A DNA stretch of 9,776 nucleotides from Chloroflexota bacterium (GCA_005881055.1 VBHW01000042.1:1-9776), one strand, 5' to 3'; positions 1 through 5,585 are shown, numbered from the stretch's first letter. The notes: generated by a model not told the origin, from the sequence alone. Program-made: numbers and translations.

Positions 1-2
1 GT

Positions 3-87
3 GCCCAGGTGGCGGAATTGGTATACGCGTACGTTTGAGGGGCGTATGAGGCAACTCATCCGGGTTCAAGTCCCGGCCTGGGCACCA
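3..87 (+). tRNA. tRNA-Leu (anticodon GAG)
   Basis: Complete class II tRNA read directly as a cloverleaf. The 7-bp acceptor stem pairs GCCCAGG (3-9) with CCTGGGC (77-83), followed by discriminator A84 and an encoded CCA (85-87). The D stem is GCG/CGC. The anticodon stem 30-34/42-46 encloses a loop with GAG at 37-39, which reads CUC/CUU leucine codons. A long variable arm (TGAG-GCAA-CTCA, 47-58) is typical of tRNA-Leu. The T arm is CCGGG-TTCAAGT-CCCGG. Its promoter lies outside the window. Confidence 0.97.
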
Positions 88-103
88 CTCTCTGCAGGCT
101 GAC

Positions 104-127
104 GCGGCGGTCCGAATGGGCCGCCGC
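104..127 (+). terminator. Candidate hairpin terminator or processing stem after tRNA-Leu
   Basis: A 10-bp stem pairs 104-113 with 118-127, with one G-U pair (111-120) and a four-base loop (GAAT, 114-117), starting 16 bases after tRNA-Leu. A second small inverted repeat follows at 128-140 (TCGTG-ATT-CACGA). There is no T-tract, so it is not a canonical intrinsic terminator. It may end transcription in another way, or protect or process the tRNA precursor 3' end. Confidence 0.45.
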
Positions 128-149
128 TCGTGATTCACGACGGCCGGCG

Positions 150-155
150 TATCCT
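150..155 (+). promoter_or_regulatory. Candidate -10 element for tRNA-Val
   Basis: TATCCT lies 7 bases before the first base of tRNA-Val and sits inside GTATCCTCGC, a ten-base string also present at the -10 position of the five-tRNA cluster (2364-2373). The -35 region is not clear. The hexamer, the shared context and the distance suggest a promoter placing the start at or near the tRNA 5' end. Confidence 0.4.
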
Positions 156-162
156 CGCGGGC

Positions 163-236
<74 letters not shown>

Positions 237-324
237 CCGGCCCTTTACCCCGTGCCGGATACGAACGTCGCTCGTTGGCCAGGCGGGTGCGGACGGCGCA
301 ACGGTCCGGGCGTTCCCGCGTCGG

Positions 325-349
325 TTGAGCGGGGACTGTTTGCTAGACT
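325..349 (+). promoter_or_regulatory. Candidate lemA promoter (extended -10)
   Basis: TGCTAGACT at 341-349 reads as an extended -10 element (TGn-TAGACT). The same nine bases precede rpsF at 4551-4559. TTGAGC at 325-330 resembles a -35 box, but its 13-base spacing is too short, so the extended -10 probably carries the recognition. A start near 356 would leave a leader of about 40 bases with a strong GAGGAGG ribosome site at 386-392. Confidence 0.5.
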
Positions 350-396
350 GACCGTCCCGGCGGTCCGCCCCAACCGTCACGCAACGAGGAGGCCGA

Positions 397-957
397 ATGC
401 TGCCGCTCATCATTCTCCTGGTCGTCATCGTCCTCATCGTCGTCTTCGTCATCGGCATCTACAACGGCCTCGTCCAGCGACGCCTGCGGATCGACGAGGC
501 GTTCGCCCAGATCGACGTGCAGCTGAAGCGGCGGCACGACCTGATCCCGAACCTCGTCAACGCGGTCAAGGGCTACATGGACTTCGAGCAGGACGTCCTG
601 ACGAAGGTCACCGAGGCGCGCGCGAACGCCATCGCCGCCGGGGCCCAGGGCCCCGCCCAGCAGGCCGAGGCCGAGAACATGCTGACCGGCGCCCTCCGAT
701 CGCTGTTCGCGGTCGTCGAGAACTACCCGCAGCTGAAGGCCAACGAGAACGTCCTCAGCCTCCAGGAGCAGCTGACGACGACGGAGAACCAGATCAGCTT
801 CGCCCGCCAGCACTACAACGCGAGCGTCCTCGACTACAACCAGTCGATCCAGGTCTTCCCGAACGTCCTCATCGCCGGACCGTTCGGGTTCACGAAGCGC
901 GAGTTCTTCGAGGCCGAGCCCGAGGCCCAGGAGGTCCCGGTCGTAGCCCTGCGCTGA
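397..957 (+). CDS. lemA: LemA family membrane protein
   Basis: A 186-residue protein with the standard LemA plan. One N-terminal membrane helix (about residues 2-24, LPLIILLVVIVLIVV...) is followed at once by the diagnostic YNGLVQRR segment and then IDVQLKRRHDLIPNLVNAVKGY (residues 39-60), the family hallmark. The rest is a helical bundle. The conserved QxSFARQHYNASVLDYN stretch (132-148) and the FPNVLIAGPFGF motif (154-165) are also present. LemA proteins are anchored with a short outside N-terminus and a cytoplasmic bundle; their biochemical role is unsettled. The ATG follows GAGGAGG by 4 bases, which fixes the start. It is paired with htpX 93 bases downstream on the same strand, an arrangement seen in many bacteria and suggesting a shared envelope role. 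Confidence 0.95.
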   Translation: MLPLIILLVVIVLIVVFVIGIYNGLVQRRLRIDEAFAQIDVQLKRRHDLIPNLVNAVKGYMDFEQDVLTKVTEARANAIAAGAQGPAQQAEAENMLTGALRSLFAVVENYPQLKANENVLSLQEQLTTTENQISFARQHYNASVLDYNQSIQVFPNVLIAGPFGFTKREFFEAEPEAQEVPVVALR

Positions 958-1050
958 CGGACTCGATCGGGCGCCCGTACGGTCGGTCGCTCGTCCCGAT
1001 GACCCGATCGTGCCGACCCGGGCTCGTTGACCTGATCGCCCTGACCTGAC

Positions 1051-2028
1051 ATGGCCACGACCTTCTACAACCAGATCTCATCAAACAAACGGCAGTCGAT
1101 CGTGCTCGCGATCGTCGTCGCGGCGATCCTCGGGCTGCTCGGCTTCGCGATCGGCTACGCCCTGACCGGGACCGCGTCCGGAGGCGTCGGCGCGACGCTC
1201 ATCGCGATCGCGATCGCGGGGATCTCGTCCCTCGGCTCGTACTTCGCCGGCGACAAGCTCGTGCTCGCGACGTCGCAGGCGCGCGAGGTCGACGAGCAGG
1301 CGGCGCCGCAGCTCATCAACGTCGTGCGCGAGCTCACCCTTGCCGCCGGAGTGCCGATGCCCCACGTGTACGTCATGGAGGACACCGCACCGAACGCGTT
1401 CGCGACGGGTCGCGATCCGGCGCATGCCTCCCTGGCGGTGACGACGGGGCTGCTCGAGAAGATGGATCGCGAGGAGCTCCAGGGCGTCATCGGGCACGAG
1501 CTGTCGCACGTGCGGAACTACGACATCCGGTTCACGCTGCTCGTCGGCGTCCTCGTCGGAAGCGTGGCGCTGCTCTCGGACTTCTTCCTGCGCTGGGGCT
1601 TCTGGTTCGGCGGCGGCCGCTCGCGCGACGACAGGGACCGTGGCGGGGGAGGGCTCGGCGCGATCTTCTTCATCGTCGCGATCATCCTCGCGATCCTCGC
1701 CCCGATCGCGTCACAGCTCGTCCAGCTCGCGGTCAGCCGCCAGCGGGAGTACCTCGCGGACGCGTCGTCGGTCGAGATCACGCGCAACCCGCACGGGCTG
1801 GAGCGCGCGCTCGAGAAGATCGCGACCGACAAGGAGGTGCTCGAGGTCGCCTCCCGGGCGACGCAGCACCTCTACTTCACGAACCCGATCAAGAAGTTCG
1901 AGGCACGATCCGCGGGGCTGTTCTCGACCCATCCGCCGATCGTCGACCGGGTGAACCTCTTGCGCGACCTGAGCGGCGAGCCACCGCTCGACCCGACGGA
2001 CACCGCCGCCCTGGCCGGCCTCGACTGA
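1051..2028 (+). CDS. htpX: HtpX-type M48 zinc metalloprotease
   Basis: A 325-residue membrane protease that degrades damaged or misfolded membrane proteins. Two N-terminal membrane helices (about 16-38 and 45-66) precede the catalytic domain. The zinc site HELSH gives H149, E150 and H153, and the third ligand is probably E233 in REYLADASSV, as expected for family M48. Two further hydrophobic segments (about 160-182 and 204-228) flank a hydrophilic loop GGGRSRDDRDRGGGGLG (about 187-203), longer and more charged than in short HtpX proteins. C-terminal motifs LYFTNP and FSTHPPIVDRVNLLR are typical. The ATG at 1051 is the first start after an in-frame stop at 1042-1044. No Shine-Dalgarno is visible, so initiation may depend on translation from lemA upstream or be unusual. 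It probably forms an operon with lemA. Confidence 0.95.
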   Translation: MATTFYNQISSNKRQSIVLAIVVAAILGLLGFAIGYALTGTASGGVGATLIAIAIAGISSLGSYFAGDKLVLATSQAREVDEQAAPQLINVVRELTLAAGVPMPHVYVMEDTAPNAFATGRDPAHASLAVTTGLLEKMDREELQGVIGHELSHVRNYDIRFTLLVGVLVGSVALLSDFFLRWGFWFGGGRSRDDRDRGGGGLGAIFFIVAIILAILAPIASQLVQLAVSRQREYLADASSVEITRNPHGLERALEKIATDKEVLEVASRATQHLYFTNPIKKFEARSAGLFSTHPPIVDRVNLLRDLSGEPPLDPTDTAALAGLD

Positions 2029-2031
2029 CCC

Positions 2032-2051
2032 GCGCGGCCGCGAGGCCGCGC
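2032..2051 (+). terminator. GC-only hairpin with GCGA tetraloop after htpX
   Basis: A perfect 8-bp stem pairs GCGCGGCC (2032-2039) with GGCCGCGC (2044-2051). It closes on GCGA, a GNRA-type tetraloop, and begins 3 bases after the htpX stop. No T-tract follows. It is a likely transcript 3' end or stability element for lemA-htpX. A competing hairpin (2053-2058/2063-2068) lies directly downstream. Confidence 0.45.
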
Positions 2052-2079
2052 AGCCGCGAGGCCGCGGCGGCGCCGCCGC
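2037..2079. repeat. Direct repeat and palindrome block
   Basis: GCCGCGAGGCCGCG occurs at 2037-2050 and again at 2053-2066, offset by 16 bases. The second copy runs into a 16-base perfect palindrome, GCGGCGGCGCCGCCGC (2064-2079). The unit may have arisen by duplication of the hairpin arm. GC bias makes such strings easier by chance, but two exact 14-base copies are notable. Confidence 0.5.
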
Positions 2080-2280
2080 CGAAGTCGGCCTCCCAGCGCA
2101 GGAATATTCCGAGCAATGCTACGGAAGGGGTTAGACGGGCCGTGGCCTCAGGCTACGCCAGGTCGCGACCTCCCGGACGCGGCGTTCCGTGCGTGGGTCC
2201 TCCAGCCGCAGGCGGATCGAGACTCGTCGTCCGACGGAAATGGCGCCCCATAATCATGCTCGTAATACGCGGACGGATTG

Positions 2281-2326
2281 GAGCCGGGACCGCCCCTGTC
2301 ACGGAGCCGGACCGCCCCAGTCGCAC
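2281..2326. repeat. Imperfect tandem repeat upstream of tRNA promoter
   Basis: GAGCCGGGACCGCCCCTGTC (2281-2300) recurs 23 bases later as GAGCCGGACCGCCCCAGTCG (2304-2323), both running into CAC. Copy two also forms an inverted repeat, CGGACCG (2308-2314) with CGGTCCG (2330-2336). It lies 15-60 bases before the -35 box at 2341, where an upstream activator could bind. That role is inference. Confidence 0.45.
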
Positions 2327-2340
2327 AGCCGGTCCGTGCG

Positions 2341-2370
2341 TTGAAGGGCCGTTCGAGCCCGTGGTATCCT
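2341..2370 (+). promoter_or_regulatory. Promoter of the five-tRNA cluster
   Basis: TTGAAG (2341-2346) and TATCCT (2365-2370) are separated by 18 bases, and TG at 2362-2363 makes an extended -10. The expected start near 2377 is about 33 bases before tRNA-Phe. This is the best sigma-70-like promoter in the window and is correctly oriented for the tRNA operon. Confidence 0.6.
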
Positions 2371-2409
2371 CGCCGTCGCCGACGGGCGGCCAGCCTGGTT
2401 GGCCATCGG

Positions 2410-2485
2410 GCCGAGATAGCTCAGTTGGTAGAGCACGCGACTGAAAATCGCGGTGTCGCCAGTTCGATTCTGGCTCTCGGCACCA
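2410..2485 (+). tRNA. tRNA-Phe (anticodon GAA)
   Basis: Complete cloverleaf. The acceptor pairs GCCGAGA (2410-2416) with TCTCGGC (2475-2481); discriminator A2482 is followed by only C-C-A (2483-2485), so CCA is encoded. The anticodon stem CGCGA/TCGCG encloses CTGAAAA with anticodon GAA. The T arm is GCCAG-TTCGATT-CTGGC. It is the first gene of the five-tRNA cluster. Confidence 0.97.
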
Positions 2486-2508
2486 CCAATGCGGTGGTCA
2501 GAACGCGG

Positions 2509-2584
2509 GCGGAAGTGGCTCAGTTGGTAGAGCATCACCTTGCCAAGGTGAGGGTCGCGGGTTCGAGTCCCGTCTTCCGCTCCA
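2509..2584 (+). tRNA. tRNA-Gly (anticodon GCC)
   Basis: The acceptor stem pairs GCGGAAG (2509-2515) with CTTCCGC (2574-2580); discriminator T2581 is followed by encoded CCA (2582-2584). The anticodon stem TCACC/GGTGA encloses TTGCCAA with anticodon GCC. U as discriminator is usual for bacterial tRNA-Gly. It lies 23 bases after tRNA-Phe. A short T-rich string (2585-2592) follows but has no hairpin of its own. Confidence 0.97.
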
Positions 2585-2631
2585 TTTTCTTGTCCGACAC
2601 GAACCGGGCCGTCCCACGAGGACCCTGCCGC

Positions 2632-2705
2632 TGCCCCTTCGTCTAGTGGTAGGACAGCGGACTTTGGATCCGTGAACCGAGGTTCGAATCCTCGAGGGGC
2701 AGCCA
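2632..2705 (+). tRNA. tRNA-Gln (anticodon TTG)
   Basis: The acceptor pairs TGCCCCT (2632-2638) with AGGGGCA (2695-2701), giving the U1-A72 pair characteristic of bacterial tRNA-Gln. Discriminator G2702 and an encoded CCA (2703-2705) follow. The anticodon loop CTTTGGA carries TTG. The T arm is CGAGG-TTCGAAT-CCTCG. Whether it is charged directly by GlnRS or through Glu-tRNA amidation cannot be told from this window. Confidence 0.97.
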
Positions 2706-2759
2706 TACAGCTTGCGGATGCCCGATCCGCATCGTCGGTCCCCGCCGGCGGACGTCCGA

Positions 2760-2836
2760 GGCGACGTACCCAAGTGGTCTAAGGGGGAGGTCTGCAAAAC
2801 CTCTATTCAGCGGTTCGAATCCGCTCGTCGCCTCCA
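2760..2836 (+). tRNA. tRNA-Cys (anticodon GCA)
   Basis: The acceptor stem pairs GGCGACG (2760-2766) with CGTCGCC (2826-2832). Discriminator T2833, a known cysteine identity base, precedes encoded CCA (2834-2836). The anticodon loop CTGCAAA carries GCA on an AGGT-containing stem. The T arm is AGCGG-TTCGAAT-CCGCT. Confidence 0.97.
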
Positions 2837-2891
2837 CACCCCAGACCCAGCCATCGACCTTGGCCGAGCCTTGGGTACCCTTGTGTCGGTT

Positions 2892-2977
2892 GCCGAGGTG
2901 GCGGAACGGCAGACGCAGCGGTCTTAAACACCGCGGCCCGCAAGGGCATCCGAGTTCGAATCTCGGCCTCGGCACCA
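2892..2977 (+). tRNA. tRNA-Leu (anticodon TAA)
   Basis: Class II tRNA ending the cluster. The acceptor pairs GCCGAGG (2892-2898) with CCTCGGC (2967-2973), followed by A2974 and encoded CCA (2975-2977). The anticodon stem GCGGT/ACCGC encloses CTTAAAC with anticodon TAA, for the UUA/UUG codons that are rare in this GC-rich genome. The long variable arm is GCCC-GCAA-GGGC. It differs clearly from the GAG isoacceptor at 3-87 and is not a recent copy. Confidence 0.97.
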
Positions 2978-3210
2978 GGCACAATCCGGCGCTAGACCCG
3001 TACCAAAATCGTCGACGGCGGGCGTCAGGCCGCGAGTCGGCCCAATCCAGCGCCATCTGCCGCAGTGGTGGGCATCTGGCAGCGGGCCTGATCGCGGCCT
3101 TGTTGGCGGCCGAAGGCTAACACCCATGACCGCAGGATCTGGCAGGTCCGGACGCCGAGATGTGCCGCCGACCGCGCCGATCGAGGACGAGACGGGGGAG
3201 TAGGGGCTCC

Positions 3211-3230
3211 GACCCGGCCGACCCCGGGTC
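3211..3230 (-). terminator. Weak hairpin at the 3' end of the minus-strand ATPase gene
   Basis: GACCCGG (3211-3217) pairs with CCGGGTC (3224-3230), a 7-bp stem with a 6-base loop that overlaps the stop codon of the minus-strand gene. No T-tract follows on that strand. It may limit read-through toward the tRNA cluster, but the same stem could arise by chance at this GC content. Confidence 0.3.
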
Positions 3231-4458
3231 AGGCGCGGCGCAGGAGACCGAACCGGCTCTTCGCGCGCCGCTCCTTGTCGTCATGCGCCGCGACCCCCGT
3301 GCTCGCGTCCTCGCCGAACGCGATGGCCGCGAGGCGCACGAGCCGCTCCGCCGGGGCCGAACGCGGCGCACCCCGCACGACCGGGATGCCCTCGTTGACT
3401 GCCTTCAGGTAGAGGAACGGGTCGTACGGCAGGTCGGTGGCGATCCGCGTCCCGAGGGCGCCCTCGATCGCCTGCATCTTCAACGCCTCGCGCGCGAAGG
3501 CGTTGTTGAGCACGAACGTCGCCTTGGCGCCGACCGATCCGACGTCGGCGAGGACCTCGAGCAGCAAGTGCAGGGCCTTGAGCGACGCGATCTCGGGATG
3601 GACCGTGAAGATCACGCCATCCGCCCGGTCGAGCGCCGCCAGCACCGGGTCGTCGAGCTGCGAGCCCGCGTCGACGATGATCGAGTCGTATGCCGTCAGC
3701 GCGGTCTCGAGGAGACGCTCCGTCTGCTCGCCGCCGACGAGCTCCGCCTGCTCCGGCGAGCCTGGGGCGGGCAGGACGTGGAGCCCGCTCTCGTGGCGCG
3801 TCGTGTACGAGCGCAGGAGCTCGGGCTCGCGCAGCGCCGCATCGTCGCGGGCGACGTCGGCGAGCGTGTTGCGGATCGTCAGGTTCAGGTGCGTCGCGAC
3901 CTGGCCGAACTGGCGATCGAGGTCGATGAGCAGCGTACGATCGGGCCGCCGCTCCGCGACCGACACCGCGATGTTCACGGCGATCGTCGTCGTGCCGACG
4001 CCGCCCTTCGGGGAGAAGCAGGTGACCAGCCGCCGCAGCGGGCGGTCCGAGGGGTCCTGGATGCTCGCCGGTGCGAGGTCGCGCGAGCGCTGGAAGCGGA
4101 GCAGGAGCGCCTCGACGCGAGCCTCGAGCTCGCGCGCGTCGAACGGCTTGGCCATGACGTCGTCGGCGCCGGCCTCGAGGAAGTTGATCCGGTCCTCGAC
4201 GTCATCCGACTGGCTGATGCAGAGCACCGGCACGGCCGACAGCGCGGGCGTCTGGCGGATCTCGCGGCAGACGTCGGCGGCGGTCCGCGGGCCGGTGACG
4301 ACGTCGATGATGACGAGCTGGTGATCGCCGGCGAGATGGAAGGCCTCGTCGCCGGTCTGGGCGAGGTTGAGGGCGTAGCCCACGCCGGTCAGGACGCCGC
4401 GGATGACCTCGGCAGATGCGGGGTCCGCATCGAGGAGTAACAGGGTGCTGGCCGGCAC
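3229..4458 (-). CDS. Receiver domain fused to CpaE/TadZ-like MinD-type ATPase
   Basis: 409 residues from a GTG at 4458. Residues 1-120 are a response-regulator receiver with all key positions: D10 and D12, phosphoacceptor D52 (LVIIDVV), S82 and K104 (MAKPFD). Residues 143-385 are a SIMIBI ATPase with deviant Walker A SPKGGVGTTT (signature K151) and LLIDLDRQFG (175-184), the DLDxQFG motif typical of CpaE/TadZ pilus-polarity proteins. The lysine normally before the final Thr of the P-loop is replaced by Thr, as in many CpaE-like proteins. The charged tail (391-409) ends KSRFGLLRRA. In characterised systems these proteins place Tad pilus machinery at a cell site. No tad or cpa genes lie nearby, so the role is open. 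An upstream in-frame ATG at 4521 would add 21 residues, but it lacks a Shine-Dalgarno and may sit inside a -10 box, whereas the GTG follows GGAGG. Confidence 0.88.
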   Translation of the reverse strand: MPASTLLLLDADPASAEVIRGVLTGVGYALNLAQTGDEAFHLAGDHQLVIIDVVTGPRTAADVCREIRQTPALSAVPVLCISQSDDVEDRINFLEAGADDVMAKPFDARELEARVEALLLRFQRSRDLAPASIQDPSDRPLRRLVTCFSPKGGVGTTTIAVNIAVSVAERRPDRTLLIDLDRQFGQVATHLNLTIRNTLADVARDDAALREPELLRSYTTRHESGLHVLPAPGSPEQAELVGGEQTERLLETALTAYDSIIVDAGSQLDDPVLAALDRADGVIFTVHPEIASLKALHLLLEVLADVGSVGAKATFVLNNAFAREALKMQAIEGALGTRIATDLPYDPFLYLKAVNEGIPVVRGAPRSAPAERLVRLAAIAFGEDASTGVAAHDDKERRAKSRFGLLRRA

Positions 4459-4462
4459 GAGG

Positions 4463-4467
4463 CCTCC
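4463..4467 (-). promoter_or_regulatory. Ribosome binding site deciding the GTG start
   Basis: On the minus strand GGAGG, in context AACGGAGG, ends 4 bases before the GTG at 4458. It is the only good Shine-Dalgarno near the beginning of this frame, and receiver homology begins within a few residues (PASTLLLLDADP). Both favour the 409-residue product over the 430-residue one. Confidence 0.65.
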
Positions 4468-4516
4468 GTTGACGGTGATGGTCGAGGACGTGCCGATGCA
4501 GCCGCCCGGCCGCCAG

Positions 4517-4522
4517 AGCATA
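4517..4522 (-). promoter_or_regulatory. Possible -10 element for the minus-strand ATPase gene
   Basis: Read on the minus strand, TATGCT lies about 60 bases before the GTG start and overlaps the alternative ATG. No convincing -35 is seen. If real, transcription starts near 4510, leaving a leader of about 50 bases, and the ATG at 4521 would not be in the mRNA. Confidence 0.3.
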
Positions 4523-4550
4523 CAACGGCGGCCGTCTCAGCCTAGTTTGA

Positions 4551-4559
4551 TGCTAGACT
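4551..4559 (+). promoter_or_regulatory. Candidate rpsF operon promoter (extended -10)
   Basis: TGCTAGACT is identical to the element before lemA (341-349). It lies about 97 bases before the rpsF ATG. No clear -35 is visible. The implied leader of about 90 bases (4566-4655) is long enough for the S6:S18 autoregulatory structure known from this operon in other bacteria, though I cannot draw that fold with confidence here. Confidence 0.5.
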
Positions 4560-4655
4560 CCTCGAGTCGTCCTTTCGGCTCCGCCCGGACCGATCGCCGC
4601 GCCGGCGTCGTGTCCCACAGCGGGGCTTTCCCACAGGAAGGAGTGGATCTGGCGC

Positions 4656-5072
4656 ATGCGCCGCTATGAGTTGATGCTCGTCATCCGGCCCGACGTGGCG
4701 GACGACCGAGTCCAGGCTGTCATCGACCGCACCACTCGGGGCATCGTCGCCGGTGGCGGGTCCATCGTGAAGGTCGCGCCCTGGGGCCGTCGACGCCTCG
4801 CGTACCCGATCGACCGCCATCGTGAGGGGTCCTACCACATCGTCCTCTTCGAGGCACCGACCGGATCGATCGCGGAGCTCGAGCACGGCCTGCTCATCAC
4901 CGAAGAGGTCATCCGCCACCTCGTCACCCGCGACGAGCGGCCCGTGAAGGCAGCCCGCCGCGACGGTGACCAGGAGGTCGAGGCCGGCCTGCCGTCCGAG
5001 GAGGAGGAAGAGGAAACCACCGAGCGAATCGACGAGTCCGAGAGCGAAGCCGCTCCCGCCGCCATCGACTGA
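4656..5072 (+). CDS. rpsF: 30S ribosomal protein S6
   Basis: 138 residues. The conserved core (1 to about 93) starts RRYELMLVIRPD and has WGRRRLAYPIDRHREGSYHIVLFEA (43-67), the signature of S6. The protein binds the central domain of 16S rRNA as a partner of S18. A strongly acidic, probably disordered tail follows (about 105-138, with a run of six Glu at 115-120). E. coli S6 also has an acidic tail, extended by RimK; here it is encoded. The AGGAAGGAG ribosome site (4635-4643) lies 12 bases before the ATG, somewhat far. It is the first gene of rpsF-ssb-rpsR, 15 bases ahead of ssb. Confidence 0.97.
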   Translation: MRRYELMLVIRPDVADDRVQAVIDRTTRGIVAGGGSIVKVAPWGRRRLAYPIDRHREGSYHIVLFEAPTGSIAELEHGLLITEEVIRHLVTRDERPVKAARRDGDQEVEAGLPSEEEEEETTERIDESESEAAPAAID

Positions 5073-5087
5073 CGAGGACTATCAGCC

Positions 5088-5558
5088 ATGTCGCTCAACA
5101 AGGCGATGATCATCGGCAACCTGGGCCGCGACCCCGAGATGCGATACACGCCGAACGGCCAGGCCGTGACCCAGTTCACGGTCGCGGTCAATCGGAACTT
5201 CCGCGGCTCGGATGGGGAGTGGCAGGAGGAGACGGAGTGGTTCCGGGTCGTCGCCTGGGGCCAGACCGGCGAGCGCGCCGCCGAGAACCTCCGCAAGGGC
5301 GTCAAGGTCTACGTCGAAGGTCGAATCCAGACGCGGACCTGGGAGGACCAGACGGGCAACAAGCGCTACACCACCGAGCTGATCGCCGACCGGGTGGTCA
5401 GCCTCGAGCGGCGCCAGCGCGACGAAGGCGGCGATCCCGGGTTCACGCCGCCCGCCCGGCGGCCCGTCGAGACTCCCGTCGGTGCCGCCGACGCCTCGTC
5501 CAATGGTCCCGGCCGGTCCGACCTCGACCAGGGCGACCTCGACGACCTGCCCTTCTGA
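5088..5558 (+). CDS. ssb: Single-stranded DNA-binding protein
   Basis: 156 residues. The OB fold occupies residues 1 to about 107, beginning MSLNKAMIIGNLGRDPEMRYTPNGQAVTQF, with the aromatic positions W45, W51, W57 and W85 expected for stacking on single-stranded DNA. A Gly/Pro-rich linker (about 112-145) leads to the acidic tip DLDDLPF, the conserved docking tail for repair and replication partners. Length and tail match replicative SSB rather than a phage or short paralogue. It lies between rpsF and rpsR, 15 and 27 bases from each, as in many bacteria. A GAGGA site (5074-5078) precedes the ATG. Confidence 0.97.
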   Translation: MSLNKAMIIGNLGRDPEMRYTPNGQAVTQFTVAVNRNFRGSDGEWQEETEWFRVVAWGQTGERAAENLRKGVKVYVEGRIQTRTWEDQTGNKRYTTELIADRVVSLERRQRDEGGDPGFTPPARRPVETPVGAADASSNGPGRSDLDQGDLDDLPF

Positions 5559-5585
5559 CCCACTGAACGGAGACAACACCCCGAC

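Larger units (their letters stand above)
2029..2409. other. 381-base gene-free region before the tRNA cluster
   Basis: No convincing protein or RNA gene is visible. It contains, in order: a hairpin at 2032-2051; a 14-base direct repeat (2037-2050 and 2053-2066); a 16-base GC palindrome (2064-2079); the short palindromes GGAATATTCC (2101-2110) and GGTCGCGACC (2161-2170); a less GC-rich stretch around 2230-2280; an imperfect 22-base direct repeat (2281-2302 and 2304-2326); and the tRNA promoter (2341-2370). Open frames here have no family likeness. Confidence 0.6.

Noticed and set aside
1090..1720. Dense CGATCG/GCGATCGC strings as a possible methylation or uptake motif
   Set aside because: They fall in frame at ATC isoleucine codons preceded by G/C-ending codons in membrane helices, so codon use explains them.
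2278..2646. Small frames with AQLVEH...SSPVFRS-like products over the tRNA cluster, and a similar one at 130-351
   Set aside because: These strings are translations of the tRNA genes themselves, a frequent source of false hypothetical proteins.
2978..3228. Possible SRP, 6S or other structural RNA in the spacer after tRNA-Leu(TAA)
   Set aside because: The strings AGGTCCGGA and the CATCTGGCAG-like repeats looked suggestive, but the conserved SRP tetraloop context and any long pairing are missing. I see only 5-base stems and no gene on either strand.
3160..4440. 426-codon plus-strand open frame opposite the receiver-ATPase gene
   Set aside because: The minus strand carries clear receiver and ATPase motifs with a ribosome site; the plus-strand product is Arg-rich and unlike any family.
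4546..4655. Replication-origin-like DnaA boxes near ssb (TTTCCCACA at 4627-4635)
   Set aside because: It has two mismatches to the TTATCCACA box, no cluster of boxes, no AT-rich unwinding region and no dnaA or dnaN nearby.
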